From: Pseudomonadales bacterium
GTDB taxonomy: Bacteria > Pseudomonadota > Gammaproteobacteria > Pseudomonadales > Pseudohongiellaceae
Direction: 5' to 3'
DNA length: 64,000 nt
NCBI GenBank assembly: GCA_012103535.1
Contig: WLWQ01000002.1
Span: 868,001-932,000, forward strand
The position numbers were made by a program, and so were the translations under genes. The notes under the pieces are model-generated. The model did not search any database, was not told the DNA's origin, and saw only the letters and a list, made by a program, of their open reading frames with translations. Shown here one piece after another: positions 28,618 to 37,331 of this stretch (position 1 is the stretch's first letter; every line of letters begins with the position of its first letter).

Positions 28618-29349
28618 TTGGGGAGTGACTTGTCAGCAAAGACTGTCAATGAAGAAGCAGCTCAAACAATATCCCCTCGCCAGTGGATTAGATTGGTTGT
28701 GGTGTATCTCTTAATCCCGCTGGTTCTATTTATTTGCGGTGGGGACTTCGGCTGGTGGCAGGCGTGGCTGTATTCCATGTTGATCTTTGCGGCTGGTATT
28801 GGTGGGCACATGTGGGCGGAACTACGACATCCCGGATTAATGGCCGAAAGACAAAATGTAGAAAGTATCAAAAGCGCAAAAGCCTGGGACAAAGTGCTTG
28901 CGCCATTGATGGCGGTGAGTATCGGCTTTCCTATGGTCATTGTTGCAGGGCTGGACCACCGCTATAGCTGGTCCTCCGAATTTCCGCTATGGCTCAGCGT
29001 ACTTGGTTTCATTTTGATCGCGTTCGGATACGCTTTTGCCATTTGGGCAATGGCAGAGAACCGCTTTTTCTCCAGCGTGGTGCGCATTCAGATGGATAGA
29101 GGGCATGTGGTGTGTGACAGTGGCCCGTACCGGTTTGTGCGACATCCAGGTTATGCCGGAAATTTTATTGCATTGTTTGGTATTGTTTTTGCTCTGAGCT
29201 CCGTATGGACACTGATTCCTGCGGCGGTGGCATCAATTATCACGATGATTAGAACCGTACTTGAAGACCAAACTTTACTGGAAGAGTTACCGGGCTATCG
29301 AGACTATGCACGACGCGTGCGTTATCGTTTGATTCCTGGGATATACTGA
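28618..29349 (+). CDS. isoprenylcysteine carboxyl methyltransferase-like membrane protein
   Basis: 243 residues with about five membrane helices and the C-terminal signature GPYRFVRHPGYAGNF (about 178-192) plus EDQTLLEELPGYRDYARRV, which mark the ICMT/PEMT superfamily of SAM-dependent integral membrane methyltransferases. Substrate unknown; bacterial members methylate small lipophilic thiols or lipids. The start is uncertain: TTG at 28618 is used here, with a second in-frame TTG at 28630 following GGGGAG. Confidence 0.75.
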   Translation: MGSDLSAKTVNEEAAQTISPRQWIRLVVVYLLIPLVLFICGGDFGWWQAWLYSMLIFAAGIGGHMWAELRHPGLMAERQNVESIKSAKAWDKVLAPLMAVSIGFPMVIVAGLDHRYSWSSEFPLWLSVLGFILIAFGYAFAIWAMAENRFFSSVVRIQMDRGHVVCDSGPYRFVRHPGYAGNFIALFGIVFALSSVWTLIPAAVASIITMIRTVLEDQTLLEELPGYRDYARRVRYRLIPGIY

Positions 29350-29420
29350 TAAGAAAAGGTGGCAAATCTATTTTTCTCAAGCAATAGATGTATGGAGCGA
29401 GTAAAACCTGAATTGTTAAT

Positions 29421-29966
29421 ATGTTCAAATCATTAGTTAAAGAAAAGGTTATCGCCCGTGTCAGTCAATGGTTAGCGTCGTTCGTTATCGAACTAAATCT
29501 TTGCCCCTTCGCAAAAAAAGAATTCAATCAAAACAAAATTCGGTTCGTAGTATCCGATGCAGACACAGAAGAGAATCTTCTTTTAGATTTATCCGATGAA
29601 TTAGAATTTTTACAATCTAATGAAAACACCGAAACTAGCCTGTTGATTCACCCGTCAGTGTTGCAGGAATTCGGTCGTTACAATCAATTTCTCGACTACG
29701 CGGATCAACTACTGCGCGAATTAAACATGGAAGGTGTATTTCAGATCGCCAGTTTTCATCCTGATTATCAATTTGCAAACACAGAGCAAGACGATATCGA
29801 GAATTTTACCAATCGCTCTCCGTATCCGTTGCTGCACCTATTGCGAGAAGACAGTGTCGAGCGAGCAGTTGCCAACTATGAAAATGCGGCGATGATTCCG
29901 GATAACAATATCGCATTGATGCAGGAGTTGGGGAAAGCGGCATTAATGAATATTCTTGAGAATTAA
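29421..29966 (+). CDS. DUF1415-family protein
   Basis: 181 residues beginning with VIARVSQWLASFVIELNLCPFAK, the hallmark of DUF1415, and containing FQIASFHPDYQF and NRSPYPLLHLLRED. Soluble, function unknown. Its stop codon overlaps the start of a GGGGCAAATTTATT hairpin that could act as the 3' end of its message. Confidence 0.85.
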   Translation: MFKSLVKEKVIARVSQWLASFVIELNLCPFAKKEFNQNKIRFVVSDADTEENLLLDLSDELEFLQSNENTETSLLIHPSVLQEFGRYNQFLDYADQLLRELNMEGVFQIASFHPDYQFANTEQDDIENFTNRSPYPLLHLLREDSVERAVANYENAAMIPDNNIALMQELGKAALMNILEN

Positions 29967-30027
29967 AGGGGCAAATTTATTTTTCTTAAATATTCAATTA
30001 GCTTCCAAAAACAAATCTGTCCCCTTT
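29965..30027. repeat. GGGGCA/ACAGATTT-type hairpin repeat
   Basis: AAAGGGGCAAATTTATTTT (29965-29983) and an inverted imperfect copy (30010-30027, ending TGTCCCCTTTC). Follows the DUF1415 stop directly. Related by sequence to the element at 27887-27930. Confidence 0.65.
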
Positions 30028-30121
30028 CTTTACAATTCAACGCTAGTGACGATCAATGAAGCTAACTACGCGCATGTTAGACTCCCCATCTAAATAATAA
30101 GTAAACGGACAGGACCCAACT

Positions 30122-31348
30122 ATGGGTGAGGTAATTGTGCTTGGCGGGGGCGCTGCAGGTTTAATGTGTGCGCTGACTGCTGCCCAACGTGGCCGGCAAG
30201 TGTTGGTATTAGAAAAAGCCAACAAGATTGGCAAGAAGATTCTGATGTCCGGTGGTGGGCGCTGCAACTTCACTAATTACAGTATAGAGCCAGAAAACTT
30301 TCTATCTGCCAATCCACACTTCTGCAAATCTGCACTAAAGCGTTATACCCAGTGGGACTTTATCAAGTTGGTAGAGCAACATGGCATCGACTATGAAGAG
30401 CGCAAGCAGCAGCAACTGTTCTGCAAGGATTCGGCCAAGCAGATTCTAGCGATGCTCGTAAGCGAATGTGAGCAGGCTGGCGTGGTCATATGGAGTCATT
30501 GTGAGATCAACAGCATCACTGCGCTGCAATCCTCAATTGACGCACAAAGCAATCGCTATAAGCTGGAGCTTGCCCGGGGCAAAAGCGAACCGAAAGAAAC
30601 TCACACTCTCTGCTGCGAATCTCTCGTTGTTGCCACCGGTGCACTGTCGATTCCAAGTATGGGTGGCAGTGACATGGGCTATGACATTGCTCGCCAGTTT
30701 TCCTTACAGCTAACCGAGCGCAGGGCCGGACTCGTACCTTTTATGTTTAGCGATAATTTCAAAGCCGTCTGCGAGCGTCTTGCCGGAATATCAACAGAAG
30801 TTGAAGTCAGCTGCAACGGACAAGATTTTAGTGAAAGCCTGCTATTTACTCACCGGGGAATCAGCGGACCGGCGATACTGCAAATCTCCAGTTACTGGCA
30901 CCCTGGCGATTCGATATCACTCAATCTGTTACCAGGAATAGAGGCTTATCAGTGGCTCTGTGAAGTGAAACTCGCGAAAGGAAAAAGCCTTCTGAAAACG
31001 GTTTTACAACAGAAACTGAGCAAGGCTCTGGTAACAGAGTTACAGCAACTGTGGTGGCCTACTCAGGCAGAAACAAACTTGGCTGAATTCACTGATCTGC
31101 AACTCAAAACAATCGGCGCGCAGCTCAATCAGTGGACACTCAAGCCATCCGCCACCGAAGGTTACCGCACGGCTGAGGTGACATTGGGCGGTGTTGACAC
31201 CGATGGCATCAGCTCCAGAACGATGGAAGCCAAGAACAAACCGGGATTGTTCTTCATCGGCGAAGTGCTCGATGTCAGTGGTCATCTTGGCGGCTTCAAT
31301 TTCCAGTGGGCCTGGTCCTCAGGCCATGCGGCTGGATTATATGTATGA
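30122..31348 (+). CDS. HI0933/YhiN-family flavoprotein (FAD-dependent oxidoreductase)
   Basis: 408 residues, cytoplasmic. Dinucleotide-binding GGGAAGLMCAL near the N-terminus and the family signature KKILMSGGGRCNFTN (about 40-54). Second half has LLFTHRGISGPAILQIS and the FAD C-terminal motif GLFFIGEVLDVSGHLGGFN, split around residues 375-394. The family includes YhiN and BaiN; physiological substrate is unknown for most members. Stands alone between hairpin repeats. Confidence 0.85.
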   Translation: MGEVIVLGGGAAGLMCALTAAQRGRQVLVLEKANKIGKKILMSGGGRCNFTNYSIEPENFLSANPHFCKSALKRYTQWDFIKLVEQHGIDYEERKQQQLFCKDSAKQILAMLVSECEQAGVVIWSHCEINSITALQSSIDAQSNRYKLELARGKSEPKETHTLCCESLVVATGALSIPSMGGSDMGYDIARQFSLQLTERRAGLVPFMFSDNFKAVCERLAGISTEVEVSCNGQDFSESLLFTHRGISGPAILQISSYWHPGDSISLNLLPGIEAYQWLCEVKLAKGKSLLKTVLQQKLSKALVTELQQLWWPTQAETNLAEFTDLQLKTIGAQLNQWTLKPSATEGYRTAEVTLGGVDTDGISSRTMEAKNKPGLFFIGEVLDVSGHLGGFNFQWAWSSGHAAGLYV

Positions 31349-31358
31349 TTGCCTCTGG

Positions 31359-31379
31359 CCCATTGACTCGATCAATGGG
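31359..31379. repeat. short hairpin after the flavoprotein gene
   Basis: CCCATTGA-CTCGA-TCAATGGG, a perfect 8-bp stem 10 bp after the stop, followed by GTCAGAGTAAC rather than a T run. The same GTCAGAGTAA phrase recurs at 45122-45131. Confidence 0.5.
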
Positions 31380-31458
31380 GTCAGAGTAACTTGATCCGGC
31401 CGCTTAATTTGAAAATTTAACTTCTCCGCCCCTTTACTATTTGCAGGAGTTCGGCTCA

Positions 31459-32682
31459 TTGGCAATAACGATACTGAAAAACTGTCTTATCTTTGATGGT
31501 TACGATGAAGAACTCATTGAAGGTAGTGTCGTTGTCGAAAATAATCGTATTCGAGAATTCTCAAATAACGAAATCAATATAGATTCTGCCAACAGTCTTG
31601 ATTGCAAAGGTGGTTTTCTGATGCCTGGTCTGATTGATGCGCATTTTCATGCCCTTCTGGTCAGCTACAATATCCCGAAGCTGGACAGCATGCCTCCCTA
31701 TCTACTTGCACAACATGCAAGCCATATTCTTAATGGGGCCTTACATCGTGGTTTTACTACGGTTCGTGATGCAGGTGGTGCGGAGATCGGCTTGTGGATG
31801 GCCTTAGAGCAGGGACTGATTGAAGGTCCGCGAATGTTTTTCAGCGGTAAACCGATAAGTCAAACGGGTGGTCATGGCGATATGCGCCCGGCAGATCAGA
31901 CGTCTCCCTGTAGTTGCGGCTACGGTAGTGTGCTGGCGACTGTTGCGGACGGCGTGGATGAAATGCGAAAAACTGTGCGTGAGGAGTTACGTAAAGGGGC
32001 GAATCAAATAAAATTATTCGTTTCTGGTGGCGTTGTTTCTCCAACCGATCCTATCTGGATGGATCAGTTTAGCGCGGATGAGATTCGTGTTGCGGTTGAA
32101 GAGGCCGCGACAAGACGTACTTATGTGATGGCACATTGTCATACAGATGAACGTGCCCGCGCTTGCGTCGAGCTAGGTGTGAGAACAATTGAACATGGCA
32201 CTGAGATTCAGGCTGATACAGCCGCAATAATTGCTAATAGTGATACCTATGTCGTGCCAACCTTATCTGCAATTAAGGTTATTACCGATCATGGTGCTGA
32301 ACTTGGCTTACCTCCAATGAGTTTGGAGAAAGTAAAAGGCCTGTTCCAAACTAATCAACAATCGGTATCGAATTGCGATAAAGCTAAGGTGAAGCTCGGA
32401 TTTGGCACTGATTTACTCGGTGATTTTCACAAGTATCAAAATGATGAATTTATTCATCGCGGTGAATTACAAAGAAACATAGATGTTCTACGTTCCGCAA
32501 CCAGCGTCAATGCAGAAATTTTACAAAAATCCGGCGATCTCGGCTGTATAAAAGAAAATGCGCTGGCAGATATTATCTTGGTAAAAGGCAATCCTCTTCA
32601 GGACATCAGTTTACTATCCGAATCTGAAAAAAATATTTCGTTGATTATGCGTGATGGCGAGATAGTAAAAAACCAACTCTAA
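31459..32682 (+). CDS. amidohydrolase-superfamily metal-dependent hydrolase
   Basis: 407 residues from TTG 31459, which has AGGAG 9 bp upstream; a longer TTG start at 31441 would put that SD inside the gene. A binuclear amidohydrolase layout is visible: His62-x-His64 (DAHFHA), Lys185 (QIKLFVSGG, likely carboxylated), His226/228 (AHCHT), His246 (EHGTE) and the GFGTDLLGD Asp late in the barrel. It resembles the imidazolonepropionase/Xaa-Pro-dipeptidase-like group that cleaves N-acyl or dipeptide substrates. No signal peptide. Substrate unknown. Confidence 0.82.
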   Translation: MAITILKNCLIFDGYDEELIEGSVVVENNRIREFSNNEINIDSANSLDCKGGFLMPGLIDAHFHALLVSYNIPKLDSMPPYLLAQHASHILNGALHRGFTTVRDAGGAEIGLWMALEQGLIEGPRMFFSGKPISQTGGHGDMRPADQTSPCSCGYGSVLATVADGVDEMRKTVREELRKGANQIKLFVSGGVVSPTDPIWMDQFSADEIRVAVEEAATRRTYVMAHCHTDERARACVELGVRTIEHGTEIQADTAAIIANSDTYVVPTLSAIKVITDHGAELGLPPMSLEKVKGLFQTNQQSVSNCDKAKVKLGFGTDLLGDFHKYQNDEFIHRGELQRNIDVLRSATSVNAEILQKSGDLGCIKENALADIILVKGNPLQDISLLSESEKNISLIMRDGEIVKNQL

Positions 32683-32794
32683 ATCTGGTTGAGGTTAATG
32701 CAAAAGCTGGATGAAAAATAAAGGGGTTAAAGTAAAAATTCAGGAGTAAAATAGATCTGTCCCAATTGTTTCAGGGCTTTATGCGTTAAAGAAA

Positions 32795-33211
32795 ATGAAT
32801 GAGCTACTAGAGAAAATTTGGAGTATTAGTTTAGATTTGGATGATTCTCCATCAGATGAACTTACTGATCTGATTGATGAAGCGCAGGAGCAAAACCAAT
32901 CCGACGATTTGTCTGAAGCTCTTTTCTCCTGTGCTAAGTGTGATGATCTTGACAAACTTGTCTACATTTTAAATGCGTCGGCATGGTGTGGCTCAGATAA
33001 TGGAGCAGCATTACAACGGACTCTGGAATTATGGTTGTATGGAGCCAACGAAAATAAGATTTATGTAGCGCTGAATGTAGAAACATACCCATTTAGAGAT
33101 AAAGTAGAAATGGAAAAGTGTCTAATAGAAATACAGACTAAGTACCCGCAATTTGGCGAAAAATGTGAATCGCTAATAAATTCACGTAATAAATTGACTG
33201 AAAACACATAA
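32795..33211 (+). CDS. small acidic protein of unknown function
   Basis: 138 residues, acidic, helical by eye, no signal or membrane segment; repeated SDDLSEALFSCAKCDDLDKL-type helices suggest a HEAT/ankyrin-like or immunity-protein fold but I recognise no family. The gene is preceded by TTTATGCGTTAAAG and followed by CATAACAATTTATTCA, both reminiscent of attC ends, so it may be a stray cassette; the hairpin is not convincing. Confidence 0.5.
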   Translation: MNELLEKIWSISLDLDDSPSDELTDLIDEAQEQNQSDDLSEALFSCAKCDDLDKLVYILNASAWCGSDNGAALQRTLELWLYGANENKIYVALNVETYPFRDKVEMEKCLIEIQTKYPQFGEKCESLINSRNKLTENT

Positions 33212-33334
33212 CAATTTATTCAGTATGTTCGGTAGAAAAGGCACGTTAAGCCGGGGGGCACTCACAATTCAGCAACTAAAATAGCTAAGTCCAGAGCGAG
33301 TAGGGGATACGAGTAACTTAAATAGACGGTGCAG

Positions 33335-33362
33335 AGTAAAAATATAGTGCTATATTTTTACT
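33335..33362. repeat. perfect AT-rich palindrome upstream of the PilZ gene
   Basis: AGTAAAAATATA-GTGC-TATATTTTTACT, a perfect 12-bp stem, about 60 bp before the PilZ ATG. The stem plus TTTTT could end transcripts from the left. The half-sequence AGAGTAAAAATA also occurs at 45125-45136. Confidence 0.7.
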
Positions 33363-33422
33363 ATAGCCCCTTTATTTTAAGGGAGAAACATCTGACTCCA
33401 GAATCAATACAAAGGACTGGGC

Positions 33423-33770
33423 ATGCTTGAAGAAAAACGCTCCGAGGTACGATACGACAAAAGCTTGGTTGTCGTGGGTATCGTGACTCATTGTGATGGA
33501 GATCGGAGCTTAAATGGCTCACCGGTTCGTTGCGAAACCGTAGACATTTCCGGTCACGGCATGAAGTTTCGATCCGATATCGAATTACCTGTTGAAACAC
33601 TGCTCACCATTTCTGTTGCCTACACAGTGCGAGAGATTTTACAGGTGAGAGCGAGAGTACGCTGGTGCAATATGGCGGAAGGTCAACCTCTAATCGGTGT
33701 GCGATTGATAGAAGAAAAAGATTCTGATTTTGAAAAATGGGTTTTGCTACTGCAAAGTGGTTTAGAGTAA
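33423..33770 (+). CDS. PilZ-domain cyclic-di-GMP receptor
   Basis: 115-residue single-domain protein. Both c-di-GMP contact motifs are intact: Arg6-SEV-Arg10 (RxxxR) and Asp41-x-Ser43-x-x-Gly46 (DISGHG), followed by the beta-barrel segment RVRWCNMAEGQPLIGVRLIE. It should bind c-di-GMP and act on an unknown partner. Neighbours give no clue: palindromic repeats lie on both sides. Confidence 0.85.
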   Translation: MLEEKRSEVRYDKSLVVVGIVTHCDGDRSLNGSPVRCETVDISGHGMKFRSDIELPVETLLTISVAYTVREILQVRARVRWCNMAEGQPLIGVRLIEEKDSDFEKWVLLLQSGLE

Positions 33771-33790
33771 GCGGAAAACCTATTGGGAAA

Positions 33791-33853
33791 AGGGTACACT
33801 GATAAAATAGTACAATGACAATCCGTTAACTTACTATTTTATCAGTGTGCCCT
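33791..33853. repeat. ACACTGATAAAATAG hairpin repeat, copy 1
   Basis: AGGGTACACTGATAAAATAG plus TA (33791-33812) and its inverse (33832-33853), 21 of 22 bases matching, with a loop containing CCGTTAACTT. Copies 2 and 3 are at 34547-34609 and 37097-37159. Confidence 0.85.
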
Positions 33854-33881
33854 ATCTTTTAAATTCAGCCGATATCGGGGT

Positions 33882-34388
33882 GTGATTGTGAGCCATCTTT
33901 TTAATAAAACACTTAGATTATCTGTTTTAACATTGCTGATTTCTATAACTGCTTGTACGAGTGGAACAAAGCTGATGCTTGTATCACACCCAGTGGGGGC
34001 GGTTTTTACAGAAATAGACTCAGGAGTTGAATTGAATACAGCTCCAAGAATCAACCATCTCGCTCTGGACTCAGCCAATAAGACTGATAAAAATGGGTGT
34101 TACACCCTTAACGGAGTGGAAGCGCGATGGGCGAGTGGTGCAAAAAAGCAGATGACAGAACTTAAGCTGTGTGGAGAGCATAGGCGTGGCTATACAGTAA
34201 CTCTGAACAGGCCCTCAGACCATCCAAATCTAGAAAAAGACTTAGCAGTGGAAATAGAATTACTAGCGCGCGCCGACTCTCGAAATTCACGGAGTATTCC
34301 AATTCACGAAAGCTTATCGAGTCGACAAGCGATGGTTGAACAAAACCCCAGCCTTATGAGCAGAGGATCCAAGGCCGGGCCATGGTAA
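33882..34388 (+). CDS. small lipoprotein of unknown function
   Basis: 168 residues from GTG 33882 (a second in-frame GTG is at 33888). Signal sequence with lipobox LISITAC, lipid Cys at residue 25. The mature part begins GTKLMLVSHPVGAVFTEID, reminiscent of the PEGA-like domain of surface proteins, and includes CYTLNGVEARWASGAKK. C-terminal third is polar and probably disordered. No family is recognised with certainty. Lies between copies of the same hairpin repeat. Confidence 0.6.
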   Translation: MIVSHLFNKTLRLSVLTLLISITACTSGTKLMLVSHPVGAVFTEIDSGVELNTAPRINHLALDSANKTDKNGCYTLNGVEARWASGAKKQMTELKLCGEHRRGYTVTLNRPSDHPNLEKDLAVEIELLARADSRNSRSIPIHESLSSRQAMVEQNPSLMSRGSKAGPW

Positions 34389-34413
34389 TGGCCTAGTTTT
34401 GTATATTGCCTCC

Positions 34414-34519
34414 GTCCCCTTTAATTTCTGACCAATGAACTAGCTGCGTGATGGCTTGCCCTCGAGCCCATGCTAGTGGAGAGTTGAAGCGATTGCTGGG
34501 CACAAAAATTAAAGGGAAC
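34414..34519. repeat. GTCCCCTTTAATTT inverted repeat
   Basis: GTCCCCTTTAATTT (34414-34427) and its inverse (34506-34519), 13 of 14 matching, enclosing about 78 bp. CTCCGTCCCCTTTAATTT also appears on the right arm of the copy at 28541-28603, so the families share arms. Confidence 0.55.
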
Positions 34520-34546
34520 AGACCACGTTTTTTAAATAATGGAAAA

Positions 34547-34609
34547 TGGGTACACTGACAAAATAGTAAAATTGCAATTCGTTAACTTATTATTTTATCA
34601 GTGTCCCCT
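34547..34609. repeat. ACACTGATAAAATAG hairpin repeat, copy 2
   Basis: TGGGTACACTGACAAAATAG plus TA (34547-34568) and its inverse (34588-34609). Same layout and 63-bp length as copy 1, including the central GTTAACTTA loop. A spurious 81-codon reading frame crosses it. Confidence 0.8.
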
Positions 34610-34851
34610 ATATCTTAAAAATCTTATTTACAGCCCAAGTATAGAGCGCCCTTCTCATATTCTCAGAATTAAAGGCTTGATGGATCCCTACAGTAAATTA
34701 CTTCAATCTCTTAGTAGAAAGAGTAGGGAATCCTATTGCTTAGTACCAGTTAATGGAGCGCTAATTAATCGCAATTGGAAATAACTAGACAATTTGCTGA
34801 ATCTACAGTTTCATCAAAATACTTTCCATTAAATCGCGCAAGAATGGGCAA

Positions 34852-35664
34852 TTGAAAAAACTTCAAACTGGACAATACTACGGCGAGCTAAGCAAAGAGA
34901 TAAATTTGCAAGGTCTTGGGCTTAGCGAATATGACTATCTTAGCGAGCGCACAGATTGGCACTACCATGAAAATCCGTATTTCATGTTCTTATTAAAAGG
35001 AAAGGTGATGGATGTTAATAGCAGCAGGTCCATCCCCTGCGAATCGGGGACTCTACTATTTCAGAACTGGCAAGATCCTCATTACAACGCGAAGTACTCC
35101 GAACTTGCGCGGGGCTTTCACCTGGAAATTGACAAAGACTGGTTGCAAGCACAGGAAATTAAAATCCAACTTGAGAGTGGAAATAACGACATTAAAGATC
35201 CTATTATTGTCGAACTATTTGTCCGAATGCACAGGGAGATTCAAGAAGACGATCCAATTACCAACGAGGCAATACAAGATCTAATTTGGCAATTACTCAA
35301 CCGGTTGAGCAGCTACAACCACCGCGTTGAAACGCGCAAGCCGAAGTGGATTGATCTAGTCGAGCAGATGGTGGAAGAATTAGACGCGGACCAGCTTACG
35401 CTAGAACGAGTGTCCAGTGAAATCGGTCTCCATCCTGCGTATTTCTGCCGGGAATTTCCTCGCCACTTTCAGGCTTCATTTGGCAATTATGTCCGCAAGA
35501 CGAAACTTAAAAGAACCCTGCCGCTCATGGGAGCAGAGCAATATTCGTTGGCCCAGATTGCTATCCAATGTGGATTTGCGGATCAAAGTCATCTAACGCG
35601 ATGCTTTAAGAAATATTACGGAATAACGCCTATGAGGTATCGAACTTTGCTGCAGAAATTGTAG
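34852..35664 (+). CDS. AraC-family transcriptional regulator
   Basis: 270 residues from a TTG start (MKKLQTGQYYGEL). N-terminal cupin-like sensing domain with the HYHENPYFMFLLKG metal/ligand segment (37-50), then a C-terminal double helix-turn-helix: LTLERVSSEIGLHPAYFCREF and YSLAQIAIQCGFADQSHLTRCF with GITPMRYR, each split around the turn. It directly precedes a serine-hydrolase gene in the same direction (72-bp gap), a likely target. Confidence 0.9.
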   Translation: MKKLQTGQYYGELSKEINLQGLGLSEYDYLSERTDWHYHENPYFMFLLKGKVMDVNSSRSIPCESGTLLFQNWQDPHYNAKYSELARGFHLEIDKDWLQAQEIKIQLESGNNDIKDPIIVELFVRMHREIQEDDPITNEAIQDLIWQLLNRLSSYNHRVETRKPKWIDLVEQMVEELDADQLTLERVSSEIGLHPAYFCREFPRHFQASFGNYVRKTKLKRTLPLMGAEQYSLAQIAIQCGFADQSHLTRCFKKYYGITPMRYRTLLQKL

Positions 35665-35736
35665 TTATCCCTGCATTCGCTTGAAAAGGTAAATTTTATT
35701 CTATATTAACTCTTCTTTTAGCCTATTCTTATCAAG

Positions 35737-36831
35737 ATGCAAAATCGAATAGTACCAGTCGCGGCAATTCCCGTTCTGCTTTTTCTCGGCGTAGTCCCGA
35801 GCGTTTTTGGTCAGGTAGAAATATCCCTTATAGAAGAAACGGGATGGGAAACTAGCGATGAGCCCTATGACCGTGCCTTAATTTCGGAATTGAATAGTGA
35901 GATAAGTCGGGGCACATATAGAGAGCTAAATAGTATTATTGTTATAAAAAATGGCGAATTGCTGATTGAGTCTTACTTCAATGGCAGTAGCCGTGACGAC
36001 ATCCACAATCCGAGATCAGTCAGTAAATCTGTCGCCGGCACTATGCTGGGAATCGCTATTCGAGAGCAACAAATACAAAGCACGACGCAGACTCTCGGGG
36101 ATTTCTTCGACTTGAGACAATTCGATGAGTTTGAAGAGAGTAAGGCAGAAGTAACTCTGGAACAACTCATGACAATGAGTTCTGGTTTTGAGGCATTCGA
36201 TTTTAATCCGGAATCCATAGGTAATGAGGAGTATATGTATCCCACTGACAACTGGGTGGAGTGGGCGCTGAATCTTCCTATGGCTGATGATCGCGAGCCG
36301 GGTGATGAATGGTTCTATTTCACAGGTGGTGTCGTAGTACTCGGCGACATACTAAATCGCATGTTACCTGGCGGCCTCGAAGCCTCAACGCACCAACACC
36401 TCTTCGAACCAATGGGCATCGAGAACTATCAATGGCAGTACACTCCACAGCACGTGGCCAATACTGCCGGCGGCCTGAGTATGACTCCTCTGGATTTTGC
36501 CAAATTCGGCCAGTTGTATAAAGATGGAGGCCGATGGAATGGCCAACAATTAGTACCGGAATCATGGATAAACGAGTCACTTAGAGTTCGCTATGCAACT
36601 ACTGAAACTGACCAGAGTTATGGCTACCTATTCTGGGAAAGAAGCTACGCGGTAGGTGACGAATTTCACCAGACTTTCTACAGCAGTGGTAACGGCGGAA
36701 ACAAAATTTTCATACTTACAGAATTACCCCTCGTGGTCGTAGTGACCGCCAGTGCCTATGGTCAATCTTATGGGCATCAGCAGGTAGACGAGATAATGGA
36801 AAAGTATATTTTGCCTGCAGTAGTAGACTGA
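35737..36831 (+). CDS. exported serine hydrolase, beta-lactamase/class C family
   Basis: 364 residues with a signal peptide (about 1-25, cleavage near VFG-QVE). Class C/D-Ala-D-Ala peptidase-like active site: Ser94-VS-Lys97 (SxxK) and Tyr194 in WFYFTGG (YxG-type), with GNGGNKIF as the third box in place of KTG. Probably an esterase or peptidase in the periplasm rather than a beta-lactamase. Downstream of the AraC gene and probably controlled by it. Confidence 0.83.
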   Translation: MQNRIVPVAAIPVLLFLGVVPSVFGQVEISLIEETGWETSDEPYDRALISELNSEISRGTYRELNSIIVIKNGELLIESYFNGSSRDDIHNPRSVSKSVAGTMLGIAIREQQIQSTTQTLGDFFDLRQFDEFEESKAEVTLEQLMTMSSGFEAFDFNPESIGNEEYMYPTDNWVEWALNLPMADDREPGDEWFYFTGGVVVLGDILNRMLPGGLEASTHQHLFEPMGIENYQWQYTPQHVANTAGGLSMTPLDFAKFGQLYKDGGRWNGQQLVPESWINESLRVRYATTETDQSYGYLFWERSYAVGDEFHQTFYSSGNGGNKIFILTELPLVVVVTASAYGQSYGHQQVDEIMEKYILPAVVD

Positions 36832-36925
36832 TTCTCTGTCGAATCCTATTAGAAGCTTTCTGATTCTGTTTATTTCTCTAGACTAAGGGAACATTCGAGA
36901 AAGAAGCCATCCCCCAAATAAACCC

Positions 36926-37090
36926 CCAACGTTCACACCCTGGGCTTTCTATTTGATGGTAGAGTCTTTAAAGCATTAACTTGCAACTCGTCCAGTCACA
37001 ACATCGAATTTCTGAAGCTTAGAACTCAATGTTTACTCGTGCATAAATCACACGCCCAATTACACTTTGAAGCTGTGAATCAGCAGCAGG
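36926..37090 (-). pseudogene. remnant: last codons and 3' region of a second TonB-dependent receptor
   Basis: This stretch aligns base for base (about 85-88 percent by eye) with 41829-41993, the 3' end and terminator of the TonB receptor gene, in the same orientation. Read on the minus strand it encodes SQLQSVIGRVIYARVNIEF followed by a stop, nearly identical to the receptor's C-terminus (SQLQSVLGRVIYARVNIEF), with mainly synonymous changes. Nothing of the receptor remains upstream. It suggests a former paralogue that was deleted down to its tail, leaving direct repeats on both sides of the hybrid sensor gene. Confidence 0.85.
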
Positions 37091-37096
37091 AAGAAA

Positions 37097-37159
37097 AGGG
37101 AACGCTGATAAGATAGAAAAATACCAACCCACTAACTTACAATTTTATCAGAGTCCCCC
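37097..37159. repeat. ACACTGATAAAATAG hairpin repeat, copy 3 (diverged)
   Basis: AGGGAACGCTGATAAGATAG (37097-37116) with the imperfect inverse ending TATCAGAGTCCCC (to 37159), and the shared ACTAACTTA loop. Abuts the receptor remnant, so the deletion that made the remnant may have ended at this repeat. Confidence 0.65.
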
Positions 37160-37331
37160 ATAGTCATTTAAAAAGTAGTTGAGAGAAATATAAGCAGCGA
37201 ATTTATATTTCCAATAGCTGCGCAGAGAACAATCAATGCAGCGATTAATGCGCCTTGGTAAAACGCAAGGTTTGAAGGCAAAAGACGCAAGTCCATTCCT
37301 GGACATCGGGCTTGATTTTAAGAGATGAAAT

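Noticed and set aside
34539..34784. 81-codon frame overlapping hairpin copy 2
   Set aside because: Starts inside a palindromic repeat and has no SD or family features.
33791..37159. CRISPR array from the repeated hairpins
   Set aside because: Three copies with uneven spacing separated by genes, no unique spacers of constant length and no cas genes.
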